Source: Phlegmacium glaucopus (Eukaryota; Basidiomycota; Agaricomycetes; Agaricales; Cortinariaceae). Taken from it: a DNA stretch of 64,000 bases. Below the pieces are notes generated by a model. It had not been told where the DNA came from. It saw only the letters and a list, made by a program, of their open reading frames with translations, and made no database searches. This document shows positions 11,601-21,517 of the stretch, one piece after another. Positions within the stretch are counted from its first letter, which is position 1, and each line of letters starts with the position of its first letter. Where the stretch lies: contig MU129998.1 of the NCBI GenBank assembly GCA_015039465.1, positions 294,475-358,474 on the forward strand. The letters run 5' to 3'. The position numbers and the translations under genes are program-made.

Positions 11601-13194
11601 TCTGATGTGAAATTGACCACATCTGAAAGCCGCTGAGGCATGTGGGAGCTACCCATCTGAGCAATATATTTGCAGACAGTTGCTGCATAAATAAACAGAG
11701 TGCCAGACATGTTCACAAGGCTTTCAACCTCAGCCTGAGGAGGCCAGTCATGTCTATTACACCAAATTTGGCCATCAACCAAGCAGTCTTTGATATAAAG
11801 TTCAATATCAGCCTTTACAACCTCCTTCTCAACCTCATGAAGGATGAAGTTTGAATGAGCCCAAGATTTACCAAAAGACTCCTTGAGCCTTATTTCTGGT
11901 CTGCTAGTGATGAAGAACTTCACTGGAAGAGAGGCACTGTGCTTTAAGATCATGGAAAGTAACTCAGCCACAAGGGACTGGTCAGAGCACTCATCCAAAG
12001 CATCAAGAACAATAACTGGGACAACTACTACTCCTTGTCTGGTATCCCTGTATGCATCAGTGAGTGGTTTAACAATGAAATTCAGGAATTGATTCCTAAT
12101 CCTCCAAGAGGAGCAGTCAGGATTGGCTTCCACCACATCCAGGATAAGTTGTGAGAGGGAAGGAAGATACTTGGCCAACTGAAGGGCAATGGTGGGGATG
12201 ATGCAACGAACATCACTAGTATCAACTCGGAGATGAGAAGAGAAGAATGTACCACCAAGGGAATCCTTTTCATGGAGGATTTCGCTGAATGAGTAGGCAA
12301 TTGTCGTTTTGCCGGTTCCAGCCATCCCATTGAGCCAGTATACCTTTGTAGTTGCATTATCATTTGCCCACGCACGCAGGGCGTCAAGGATTGCCTTGCG
12401 AGTGTTCTCCGTACATGCGTTGCGTGGAGCAGGGGATGCTGCGTCGTATTGCGCGAACTCGGCACGTGGCAAGAGATTCTCACGTAGCGCAGTCTATGAA
12501 CTATGTTTTAGCGAAAATCATCCTGCTTTAAAACCCATATACGCTCACTAGGATTTGAGGTTTCGTTCGTTCATTGCAATCAGCGTTGAATATATTCTGG
12601 ACCCGACAAGATAGAACCATTAGCACGCAAATTGGTATTCACGCTACTTAGAATGACACATACGTTAATCGTTGCCTGTGGCATGTATACATTCTGAGCA
12701 CTTTGCAAGAAAGGCATTGGACTATGGGTGTTCGGAGACGTGTGCTACACGAGCAGTAATTAGTGACGAAGATGGTGACCGCAGTATAGGATGCTGACCA
12801 TGGTTGGAAACTCCGGTCCTTGGTTACTAGCGAAATCAAGTTGCCTGGGCACGGCAGGTCCGGATGCTGAAATGGGTACGGAGATTGGAGAGGACACTGT
12901 GGATGCTTCCGTACTCGCAACCGCTGTGGCAAGTGCGCGATCGAGGCTGACCGTCTCGAGTGGCAAATTTCTTGAAAGCATGAGGGATGTTAAGTAACAA
13001 TCAATGAATATCAGACAACAGGATTTAGTTACCCACCTTGTTCCTGCATTCGCCGCCGCCATATGATTACTAGAGCTTGAAGCCACCTCGATCGATGATA
13101 GTGTAGGTGGGCGCTCCAAATGAAAAAGAGAAGATAAGTGTTTTTTAAAAGATCGAGCTACACGATTGTTCCTAGATGGTCTTTCGCTCGACAT
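8633..13194 (-). CDS. NACHT-WD40 NLR-type protein, multi-exon, frameshifted
   Basis: Fungal NLR of the HNWD/NWD kind; relatives act in allorecognition and cell death. Proposed exons (all complement): 13037..13194 (MSSERPSRNN, basic start), about 12795..12970, an exon ending at 12664 (...VYMPQATIN), 12549..12596, 10976..12493 and up to 10926. Exon 5 carries NACHT: Walker A 'GMAGTGKT' near 12,320, Walker B 'VIVLDALDEC' near 12,000, then 'FFITSRPE'. The intron 10927..10975 has a GTAAGT donor and TTAG acceptor and joins the NACHT and WD frames in phase 0, bypassing two apparent stops. There follow 14 WD40 repeats of 42 residues (9.0-10.7 kb) and a typical C-terminal block ('IWIPPPFHKPQ'). One base is missing near 9601-9604 in repeat 9, shifting the frame; the downstream frame stays open for 298 codons. 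Exon 2/3 borders and the last exon are uncertain. Confidence 0.85.
8950..10720 (-). repeat. 14 tandem WD40-coding repeats, 126-bp unit
   Basis: Fourteen copies of a 126-bp (42-residue) unit with consensus 'HS..VNSAVFSPDGMHIV' then 'SASNDHTARIWNTATGQCE'. Repeats 1-10 are very similar at DNA level; 11-14, closest to the C-terminus, are more diverged ('SICYHQIMRIWN', 'SSIRPSVSSHDG'). Differences cluster at a few positions: the two residues after HS, the S/T and N/D of 'SASNDH', and R/Q/W before IW. Such clusters are known in HNWD proteins as positions under diversifying selection. Plus-strand open frames over 10,058-10,636 are shadows of these repeats. Confidence 0.9.
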
Positions 13195-13519
13195 GATGAT
13201 GGTCTCAATGAAGAGAACGTCGTCACAATGTGCAGTCACTTCAGTGCAGTTTGCCATTCCCACGGTGAAGCGTGGGCTAAAAGTAACACAGCTACCAGAA
13301 ACCATTTGGAAGAGTGTGTCGATTGCTTGAGTAACTCTGTCATCTCTGTGTGCCCTCTCGTACATCGGGGGTGAAAATATTTAATTGGTGGCGGTGCTGC
13401 CCGTTGTTCGCTATTAGCATCTGGCGACACCGTTTGTTTGTCGTCGTGGCCCTTGTCTCCGACCTCCAGCAGACGCGCAGAAATCAAAACCGAAATATCC
13501 ACCGACATCAGGACAACCA
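12494..13519. other. 5' exons of the NLR and bidirectional upstream region
   Basis: 12,494-13,194 contains the small 5' exons and introns of the minus-strand NLR described above. 13,195-13,519 separates the NLR start from the plus-strand gene starting at 13,520, so the two genes are divergently transcribed. The minus-strand frame remains open upstream to an ATG at 13,365, so a longer NLR N-terminus cannot be excluded. Confidence 0.5.
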
Positions 13520-14570
13520 ATGCTGGATTATTCACCAGTGGCTTTGCCACCGATCCCTAGACCTCTGAAACGCTCGGCTTCGACAGCCTCGTTACCTACA
13601 CCTCCTAGAAGTCATCATAAACATGCTAAAGGAAAGTCTAGGGGATTCTGTGACAGCGACAGTAACGAGGACTCGGATGTGGTGCTGACCAGTGACGATG
13701 AGATGCTTGGGGAGAGATATAAGAAAAGACGAATTGGGGAGACGAAGCGAGTAGACGAGGATGGGTTTTGGCTTGGTGATATAGCCGTAAATGCTAAAGC
13801 TGAAGCTAAAAACGAACATTTTGGCTCGAAATCTGGTACCACGGCAATTGTTGGTCCGTCTCAGGCAGCGCCTCTGCTGTACAGACGCAGACAGGCGCAA
13901 GTAGATGTGGCACTTGTTTCTCCGCCACTATCTTATCGAAGGCCGGCGATTGCAACACCCAAGGCCCTTGTTACTCGAAAGCCTGATCCTCATACTGCCA
14001 CGGATTCTCCTCCTGTAACTCCGAAGACACGATCATCGACTAGACGTGCCCTTCGAGACTCTCCAGACAACCCATTCCTTGTCACTCCTGAAAAACACGT
14101 CGACGACACTCCTAGCCCAAGTGATAGCAGCGCAAATCCTAGTCCACATGACCCATTAAAAGAGAGGCCCACAATTGCTTATGTATTGTATGTTTTCCCC
14201 CTTCTTTGTTGTATATCTATATTAACTGACTTTTCACAGTCGTGGTGTTCGACGCGAATGCAAGAATCCATTATATAATTATGCTCAGCACCGGCCGTTT
14301 TCCCCTCCTCCGGAGTCTCAACTTCCTATCGATCATCCAGATTATTCCCCTGCTATTCATTGCACTCCTAAACGCCTTTTTGCCAATGCTCTTCCAAAGA
14401 AAAAGAAACGTGTCACCTCCAAGCAGGACACACCCTCTCGTAAATGGGCTAGACAGCGTTCGCCGTCCTTAAGCGCTGATGAGGGTAATGTTGGTGAGAT
14501 TCGCCCGTTGAAGTTGGATTTTGGTCCAAGGAAGAGAGCTGGTGCTCAGACCTTGGACCAAGAACTCTAA
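13520..14570 (+). CDS. Ser/Pro-rich nuclear-type protein with YVFRG motif
   Basis: Two exons, 13520..14187 and 14240..14570, separated by a 52-bp GT-AG intron, give 999 nt (332 residues) with one stop at 14568. The protein is basic and low in complexity. It has a Ser/Asp patch ('SDSNEDSDVVLTSDDE', residues 38-60), 'KKRR' soon after, several S/T-P sites ('TDSPPVTPKTRSS', 'FLVTPEKHVDDTPSPS'), a segment 'RPTIAYVFRGVRRECKNPLY' created exactly at the splice junction, and a C-terminal 'PKKKKR' nuclear-localisation-like stretch. I recall similar 'YVFRG' segments in unnamed fungal proteins but can assign no function. The S/T-P density suggests proline-directed kinase control (inference). CpG content is normal, unlike the adjacent NLR. 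Confidence 0.8.
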
Positions 14571-15364
14571 CGTGCTCAAGAATCAGTTTCTCTTTAACCA
14601 TCGCTCTATTTCGACTTTTCACCTTCTATACTAACCATCTTCATGATTGCCTTCACACTCGTTTTGTTCCCGTACTTGCCATGTATCATCTTTCTTTTTT
14701 TCTCACTTGATTTATCAATGTGTTGCGATACCGTCCGTCCTCTTATTTCCTGCGACATAAACCTGCAAGCTTCCGTTATAAAACTTCTCTCGCCTTACTC
14801 TTTTGATCTCCTTACGTCACCCTCCCATGATTCAGGTAAATAGCATATCCATAACAAGTTAAACAGAGAATCTTTGTACCTAATTTTTACTACATATACT
14901 GTTCTATGACATTTTCCATTTCAGTCTTGGATTTATTCTATTGCAAGTAGATGTTGTACGCATCCTTTAAGCGGATACTTGATAAGTGCTAAATCAGTGT
15001 GCATGTCGCCAAACTCGAAAGGATCCTGAGACCTGCAGTTGCTAGCATTGACCGAGATTCGTTCGAACATAAATGATTCAAAGCTCATTATATACGGTAA
15101 CCTACACAGCCAACTCCTCGAATGCGTTCGGTTTACATAAACATCCAAAATAGCTTTAAGCATGACGGGTCCACCGTAAGGTCTGCTCAGACAGCTGCGG
15201 GAGGGCTTCATTCAACAGCAAGAAGCACGAAACTGCAAGTGCTCACCAAAGCGCTCTCACTGTTTTTGACCCCAATCAGGACCCAAACCAGGCTTCAATT
15301 GGTACTGCTTTGATCATCGGCTTGCTCTATTTGTGGATCACGATGACGCTAAGTTTATTACATA
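14571..15364. other. Intergenic region, no recognised gene
   Basis: T-rich downstream region of the preceding gene, then unassigned sequence. Open frames at 14,643-14,843 plus and 14,933-15,211 minus carry no recognisable motif. No RNA gene was seen. Confidence 0.4.
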
Positions 15365-18137
15365 AGAGTACGAAGTTCCTACTTACGGCATTGTTACGGC
15401 AATTCTAACTTGTCGTTCCTGGCCTATTCCACCACACCAGATGGTGGTGTTGGCAACCTCGGATGCTCTACCACCGACTCCAACGTAGTTCAACATTGGA
15501 TTCCTGCGCACACCAGAGCCGCTGGTGAACAATGCGAAATCATGCACTGCTTCGATGGCCTGCTCTGCCTAATTTTATTTCAACAAGACCGGAGTACAAA
15601 GTTCTCAGATCAATTATAACTTGTCGTTCCTGAGAGTAACTCATTGTGTTCCCCTGCCTATTCCACCACACCAGATGGCAACCTCGTATGCTTCCCCACC
15701 AACTTATATAGCTCCGACACAGTTCAAAATTGGATTCGAGGGCACACAAGAGCCGCTGGTGAACATATCTCAAGTCAAAGGCCATTTAGCTCTTCTGCAT
15801 GCATTCGCCGAATTGAAGAAGCAAGTGGAAGGACTTCAGGAAGCGATCCCTCATATGCCGGCGGATCTCGAGAGAAGATGGGCTTGGTTCGTAGCACTGG
15901 CTGTTGAACGGTCTGTATTTCTCAGGATTCTTTCGTCATGACAATGTATCTTTCTCCCTTAACACAGATTTGACATTTGGTGTCATAAATTGCAATTGCC
16001 GGATGCGGAGAAAGGTTTGGAGGTGACGCTTCCACCACTAGATGTCATGATGGTACGCGATTGTCAAAATGAAACAAAAATCAGTCTCACTAATAATGTT
16101 TACAAGGTATGGCATGCTTATATGTTGAATCCTATGTACGTACGCAGATGGTCACTGATAAAAAGACGATCGTTGATATTTTGGAGAAGATGGTACGCAG
16201 AAGACTGCATGAGGCTTCCTGCGTGTCAGGTTTTGAAAGACGTTGGGATTGATTTAGCCGAGGCGTTGGTGAGTTGTCCCACCCATTTATCATGTTCAAT
16301 TTTCCGTTTGAACTCGGATCCTTTTGTCTTTAGGATGGCCAGCTACAGTCCATTTTGTCAACTCCACCTTTTCAAGCCAGGCTTGACTTCTGGCATACCA
16401 AGACGGCCCTTCCCTTCGACCATGTGCAGTCTGCGCATACGTTAATTAACAAGATAATCCATTGTCCCCAATGTGGCGCTTCTATCGATGTTGGTACGAT
16501 GTCTTCATTTGATTTGCCCTCACATCATTTCTTAATACCATTCAGATATGATGACGCCTCAGGGATCTGGCTACCTGCAACAGAAGTTCTCAACATCTTG
16601 TTCTCAAGGCTGCGGCATGCCAGATATAACCAAGGGGACGCTGGCAATATGGAAGATGGCTCAAGATCTGGCTACGCCAGGTAATTTTTCTCTTGCGTAA
16701 GCCACTTCACAGAGCCTCCTTTCGTCGGTTTCCTCATGGATTGATTAGAGGAACATTGCTACATCCTTCTTCCCAATCTGCTCCTACTGTCGGGAAAGTG
16801 ATAAAAAACGAAATCCGTACCAACGCACCACTATTCGCTCCAACATCGCAACCCGTCCAGACGTCGTTTGCCGATATTATCCAATATGCCGAGTTTTCTC
16901 TGCCAAAATCCAAGGCTCGTATATTGGCAAGTCAAGTGGGTGCTTCGCGTCGCATGTGTGTCTAGAGCTTCTACATGTCTCTCGCAATTTTGGTCGCTTA
17001 TGTGTCTTCAGAGCTGCACGAATACTGAGTGCCTACAATGATGATAAAGCCTATTCAGTGGAACTGATAGGTGCTGTAAGTTTGCATCCATCTGTCGTAT
17101 GGTTTTGTCTTATGCTGATGATGGCAACTCCAGGTTCTGCGCCAGGGATCATTTGTAAAGAAAATGCATCCTGGATCTTTTGGCTTCATCCCCTACTTCA
17201 TTATTCGTTCCAACTTTGGACATAGATCTCGTTTGGCACACACACCAGCTCATGTCGGTTAAGTATAAGGCTCACTGTACCACATATGTGGGTCGCTTCG
17301 TTGACCAGTAAGCATATTTGTTTTCAATACCATGGCCGTTTTTTAATGTATTCAATACTCTTCAGTGACGATAAAGTGGAAGGGCTGCAGTTATCTTCAG
17401 CATTTGACGAGACCTGTCAGGCGTGGAAGGTGAATAAGATATTTCGAATTATCAACAACTGACATAAACACATATATTTCCGGCAGGATCGATTTCATGT
17501 ACAATACAGTCATTGTGGTTGTCCGATCCCAGGTGATAGCATAGGACAAAAATTGACTCGACTCATCAATTCGTTCAAATTGCCCTCATCTTCTCATCTT
17601 CTACCATTCAACCGGACGGACCTACTCTCCGCGACCCACCCTAGCGATCATAACGCTGTACATTTTCAATCCAAAGAGGAACGTCGCAAAAAACATGCGA
17701 GGGAGGCATATAAACATCTAGTGACACAGAAAAAGGAAGAAGCCATGAAAGCCGCTGAAAAAGCTGCTAGGAAAGCTGCTAAAGCTCAAGGTAGTAGTGC
17801 TCGAGGGAGAACAGTATCTCTTCCGGCCACCCTTCCTCCTCATGCCCCTCGTCTTGAAACCTCTAGTCCCGGAACTCCTGGGACTTCGAAGGCATCATTG
17901 AATGCATATCCAATGCCATTCTTGATTCCAGTACCGATATCCTATGGTTGGGGCTGTGTGGCTCCAGATGTGTATGTGATCAATCCCTCTGGATCATGTG
18001 GGGTTGGAGGGTTAAAGCCAGGTGTAAGCGGCGAAGGTGTACAGTTTGATCTACAGATCAACCCATCAGCTGGTAGCAATTGTGGAGGTGGAGGTTGTGG
18101 AGGGGGTTGTGGCGGGTGTGGAGGCTGTGGAGGCTGA
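15365..18137 (+). pseudogene. GRDP-like (DUF1399) gene, copy B, one internal deletion
   Basis: The best-preserved copy. A truncated leader duplicate (15,365-15,560) precedes the gene. The ancestral ATG position reads TTG, so reading would start at 15,675 (MATSYASPPTY). Exons encode 'RRWAWFVALAVER', 'FDIWCHKLQLPDAEKG', 'LPPLDVMM', 'VWHAYML', 'EDCMRLPACQVLKDVGI', a putative zinc exon ('IIHCPQCGASIDV' to 'FSTSCSQGCGMPDITKGTLA'), 'AVLRQGSFVKKM', 'LDIDLVWHTHQLM', 'YKAHCTTYVGRFVD', an Ala/Lys-rich linker and a tail ending in a run of GGC and CGG residues. Compared with copies A and C, about 240 bp are missing near 17,167, removing the RYHAF exon end, its intron and the next exon start; the junction is out of frame by one base. 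Without that deletion it would read as an intact DUF1399 protein. Confidence 0.75.
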
Positions 18138-18678
18138 TAGAAACATGAGTCAGGATGTATTATTACAAAGGAGACTTTGAACGCACAAACGCCATGCCTT
18201 TAACTTGAAAAGAAAACTATGTTGGAAAAAATGTGTAGCCTTGGCGTGCTGAGCGCCGTTCATGCTCCTCGTCTAGGTTCAATTATAACTAGTTGTTCCT
18301 GAGAACAACTCACCATGTCCCCCGTGCCTATTTCACCACACCAGATATGTTAGTGTTGGGAACCTCGGATTCTTCCTCACCGACTTATACAGCTCCAACG
18401 CAGTTCAACATTGGATTCGAGCGCACACAAGAGCCGCTGGTGAACATATCTCTAGTCAAAGGCCATTTAGCTCTTCTGCATGCATTCGCCGATTTGAAGA
18501 AGCATGTGGAAGGACTTCAGGAAGCAATCCCTCAGATGCCAGCGGATCTCGAGAGAAGATGGGCTTGGTTCGTAGCACTGGCTGTTGAACGGTCTGTATT
18601 TTTCAGGATTCTTTCGTTGACGATGTATATTTCTCCCTTTCCGCAGATTCGACGTTTGGTGTCATAAATTGCAACCGC

Positions 18679-19179
18679 CAAGGGGGCCCCGGGATTGGAA
18701 TCCCGAACCGGGGGTAGGGGGGGGGGAGGGGTCCCCATAGAGTTAAAAAAATTTACTAAAAAAAGATAAAAGTATATTTTTAATGCCCTGTAGCAACAAT
18801 TAAATTGCCATACTTGTTGAGATAGACACTGAGCTTCATTTAAAGGCCTCAGGGACACTGTAGTAGTGGAAGAAATGAAATTTACTGTTCATTTACCAGT
18901 AAAAGAAAAATATAAAATATGACACTACAAGGTAATACAATAATCACATGTTGTCCTGAGTGCAATGAAGAAGCCAACACAGACTGCAGGCTCATTGCTG
19001 GCCTTCATGTGTCCATAGATACCTTGTAAATTTTAAAAATATGATATGTTTTTCTTGGAATTACCATTTTTGGTCTGACATATCCATATTTGGGCATAAG
19101 AGGGGGAGGGGGGTCCCTCCAAATGGCTTAAAAAAATTTACCGACCCCATGTCATTTTTAAGATCCTTGGGCCCCCTTG
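18679..19179. mobile_element. hAT-like MITE inserted in GRDP-like copy C
   Basis: A 501-bp insert with perfect 11-bp terminal inverted repeats (CAAGGGGGCCC at the left end, GGGCCCCCTTG at the right). It is flanked by a perfect 8-bp direct repeat GCAACCGC (18,671-18,678 and 19,180-19,187) that occurs once in copies A-type/B exon sequence. The 8-bp duplication and CA-starting ends fit the hAT superfamily. Both ends also hold a similar subterminal segment in direct orientation ('GGGGAGGGG' then 'TTAAAAAAATTTAC'). No transposase is encoded, so it is non-autonomous. Confidence 0.85.
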
Positions 19180-19864
19180 GCAACCGCCGGATGCGGAGAA
19201 AGGTTTAGAGGTGACTCTTCCACCACTAGATGTTATGATGGTACGCGATCGTCAATGAAACAAAAATTAGTCTCACTGATAATGTTCACAAGGTATGGCA
19301 TGCTTATATGTTGAATCCTATGTACGTACGCAGATGGTTATTTGATCAAAGACGACCGTTAATAGTTTTGGACAAGGTGGTACGCAGAAGACTGCATGAG
19401 GATTCCTGCGTGTCAGGTTTTGAAAGATGTTGGAATTCCTTTGGCCAATGCGTTAGTGAGTTGCCTTGCCCATTTATCACGTTTCAGTTTGAACTCGGAT
19501 CCTATCTTCTTTAGGATGGCCAGCTACAATCCATTTTGTCAACTCCACCTTCTCAAGGCAGGCTGGACTTCTGGCTTGCCCAGACGGCCCTTCCCTTCGA
19601 CCATGTGCAGTCCGCGTATAAATTAATTACCAAGATAATCTATTGTCCACATTGTGATGCTTCTATCGATGTTGGTTATGATGCCTTCACCTGATTTCTT
19701 CTGACACCGTTTCCTAATAGTTACCATTTAGCTATGATGACGCCTGAGGGATCTGGCTACCTGCAACAGAAGTTCTCAACATCTTGTTCTCAAGGCTGCA
19801 GTACGCCAGATATAACTAAGGAGACACTGGCAATATGGAAGATGGCTCAAGACCTGGCTACCGC

Positions 19865-20394
19865 TAGTCTCTCCTAGCCAGACTTCGATATATGTGATGT
19901 GCCCTACGGATCACGATATATGAAGTCTGTTGTTTACCGCGCCCTCCGAACCGTGTCAGAAAGTTGTTATGTAATCTTCGGACTTTTGAAAATATGGTCG
20001 CAGGCGTTTTTCTCAACGAGGAAGAAGTTGTTGGATAAAATTTAGAGAGCAAGACTTTTAAGATATCACAATAATCATTGTTGTAAAAATTTAGGGGCTT
20101 ATGAGCTGATGTGGAAGAGTTAGGCAAATGGGTGAGCAGTTCGAGGCAATCTCAATGATTATGTAAGGTACTTTCTTCGTCTGACCCACAGGAACGAAAT
20201 CGACAACGAGAACTCAGCCGCTCAGGACGAAATTTTCACCCGATATTCTTTAAACTAATTCCATATCCCTTGCATATAAAACGTCGCAAAATATCCACCC
20301 CGTCGCGTCCACTCGACGCGACGATAATTGAAGCTCCGAAGATTACATAAGAAGTTTCTGACACGGTTTTAGGGGCGCGGTAAAAACAGGACTA
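19865..20394. mobile_element. MULE-like non-autonomous element in GRDP-like copy C
   Basis: A 530-bp insert flanked by a perfect 9-bp direct repeat GGCTACCGC (19,856-19,864 and 20,395-20,403). Copies A and B have a single 'GGCTACGCC' at this exon/intron border. Ends read TAGTC...GACTA. A longer inverted repeat lies inside: about 50 bp with 'TTACCGCGCCC' and 'CCGTGTCAGAAA' at 19,934-19,985 is repeated in reverse complement near 20,330-20,390. A 9-bp duplication suits the Mutator superfamily. The minus-strand ORF at 19,864-20,127 lies within and has no transposase motif. Confidence 0.8.
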
Positions 20395-21517
20395 GGCTAC
20401 CGCCAGGTGATTCAACTTCTCTTGCGTAAGCCACTTCAGAGAGTCTCCTTTCATCAGTTTCCTCATGGATTGATTAGAGGAACATCATTGCGTCATCCTT
20501 CTTTCCCAGCTGCTCCTTTTGCCAGAGAATCGATAAAACGGGCAATCCGTAGGAACGCGAAGTCCGTTCAACCGTCATTTGCTGATATTATCAAATATGC
20601 CGAGTTTTCTCTGGAAAAATTGAAGGCTCATATATTAACAAATGAAGTGGGTGATTGGCGTCGCATGTGTGTCTAGAACTTCTACATGAATTTTGGTCGC
20701 TTATGTCTCTTCAGAACTGCACGAATACTGAGTGCCTACAATGATGATAAAGCCTATTCAGTGGAACTACTAGGTGCTGTAAGTTCGCATCCATCCATCA
20801 TATGGCTGTGCCTTATACTGACTGTGGCGACTCCAGGTTCTCCGTCAGGGATCATTTGTAACAAAAATGTATTGCCTGGGATGGACTGGTCCTGTTTTTT
20901 TCGACAGCGTGGGCGATGAGCTTGTGCTCCAGCATGCCATTTCCCGATATCACGCGTTCGTTTCCTTAATAACTATGAAAATTTATCAAGCCCTTATTAA
21001 CCAATGTTTGAATTCTTAGCTTCCTAGATCTTATGGCTTCATCTCCTACATCATTATTCGTTCCTCTACTTTGGACATAGATCTCGCTTGGCACACACAC
21101 CAGCTCATGTTCGTCAAATATAAGGCTGACTGTACCACATACGTGCGTCGCTTCGTTGACCGGTGAGCACTTTTTTTTCCGATATGATAGCCGTTTTTCA
21201 AGATATCTGATACTCTTCAGTGATGATAAAGTTGAAGGGCTGCGGTTATCTTCAGCATTTGACAAGACCTGTGAGGCGTGGCAGGTGAATAAGATATTTC
21301 GAATTATCAACCAACTGACATAAAGACGTGCATTTGTTCGGGCTGTGTGGCTCCAGATGTGTATTTGATCAATCCCTTTGGATCATGTGGAGTTGGAAGA
21401 TTTAACCCAGCTGGCTGCGGAGGTGTACAATTTGATCCACAGATCGATGGTTCAGCAGGTGGTTGTGGAGGAGGCTGCGGAGGTGGTTGTGGAGGCTGCG
21501 GAGGCTGCGGAGGCTGA

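Larger units (their letters stand above)
18290..21517 (+). pseudogene. GRDP-like (DUF1399) gene, copy C, split by two transposons
   Basis: Starts directly after copy B and follows the same exon order: 'PTQFNIGFERTQEPLVNIS' and 'RRWAWFVALAVER' near 18.4-18.6 kb, 'LPPLDVMM' near 19.23 kb, 'MRIPACQVLKDVGI' near 19.4 kb, 'ITKETLAIWKMAQDLA' near 19.85 kb, 'ADIIKYAEFSLEKLKAHI' near 20.6 kb, 'AVLRQGSFVTKM' near 20.85 kb, 'VGDELVLQHAISRYHA' near 20.93 kb, 'TLDIDLAWHTHQLM' near 21.09 kb and a Gly/Cys tail ending at 21,517. It is interrupted by inserts at 18,679-19,179 and 19,865-20,394. The linker before the Gly/Cys tail is deleted near 21,335, and a two-base insertion near 18,346 breaks the original start frame. 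Not functional as it stands. Confidence 0.8.
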
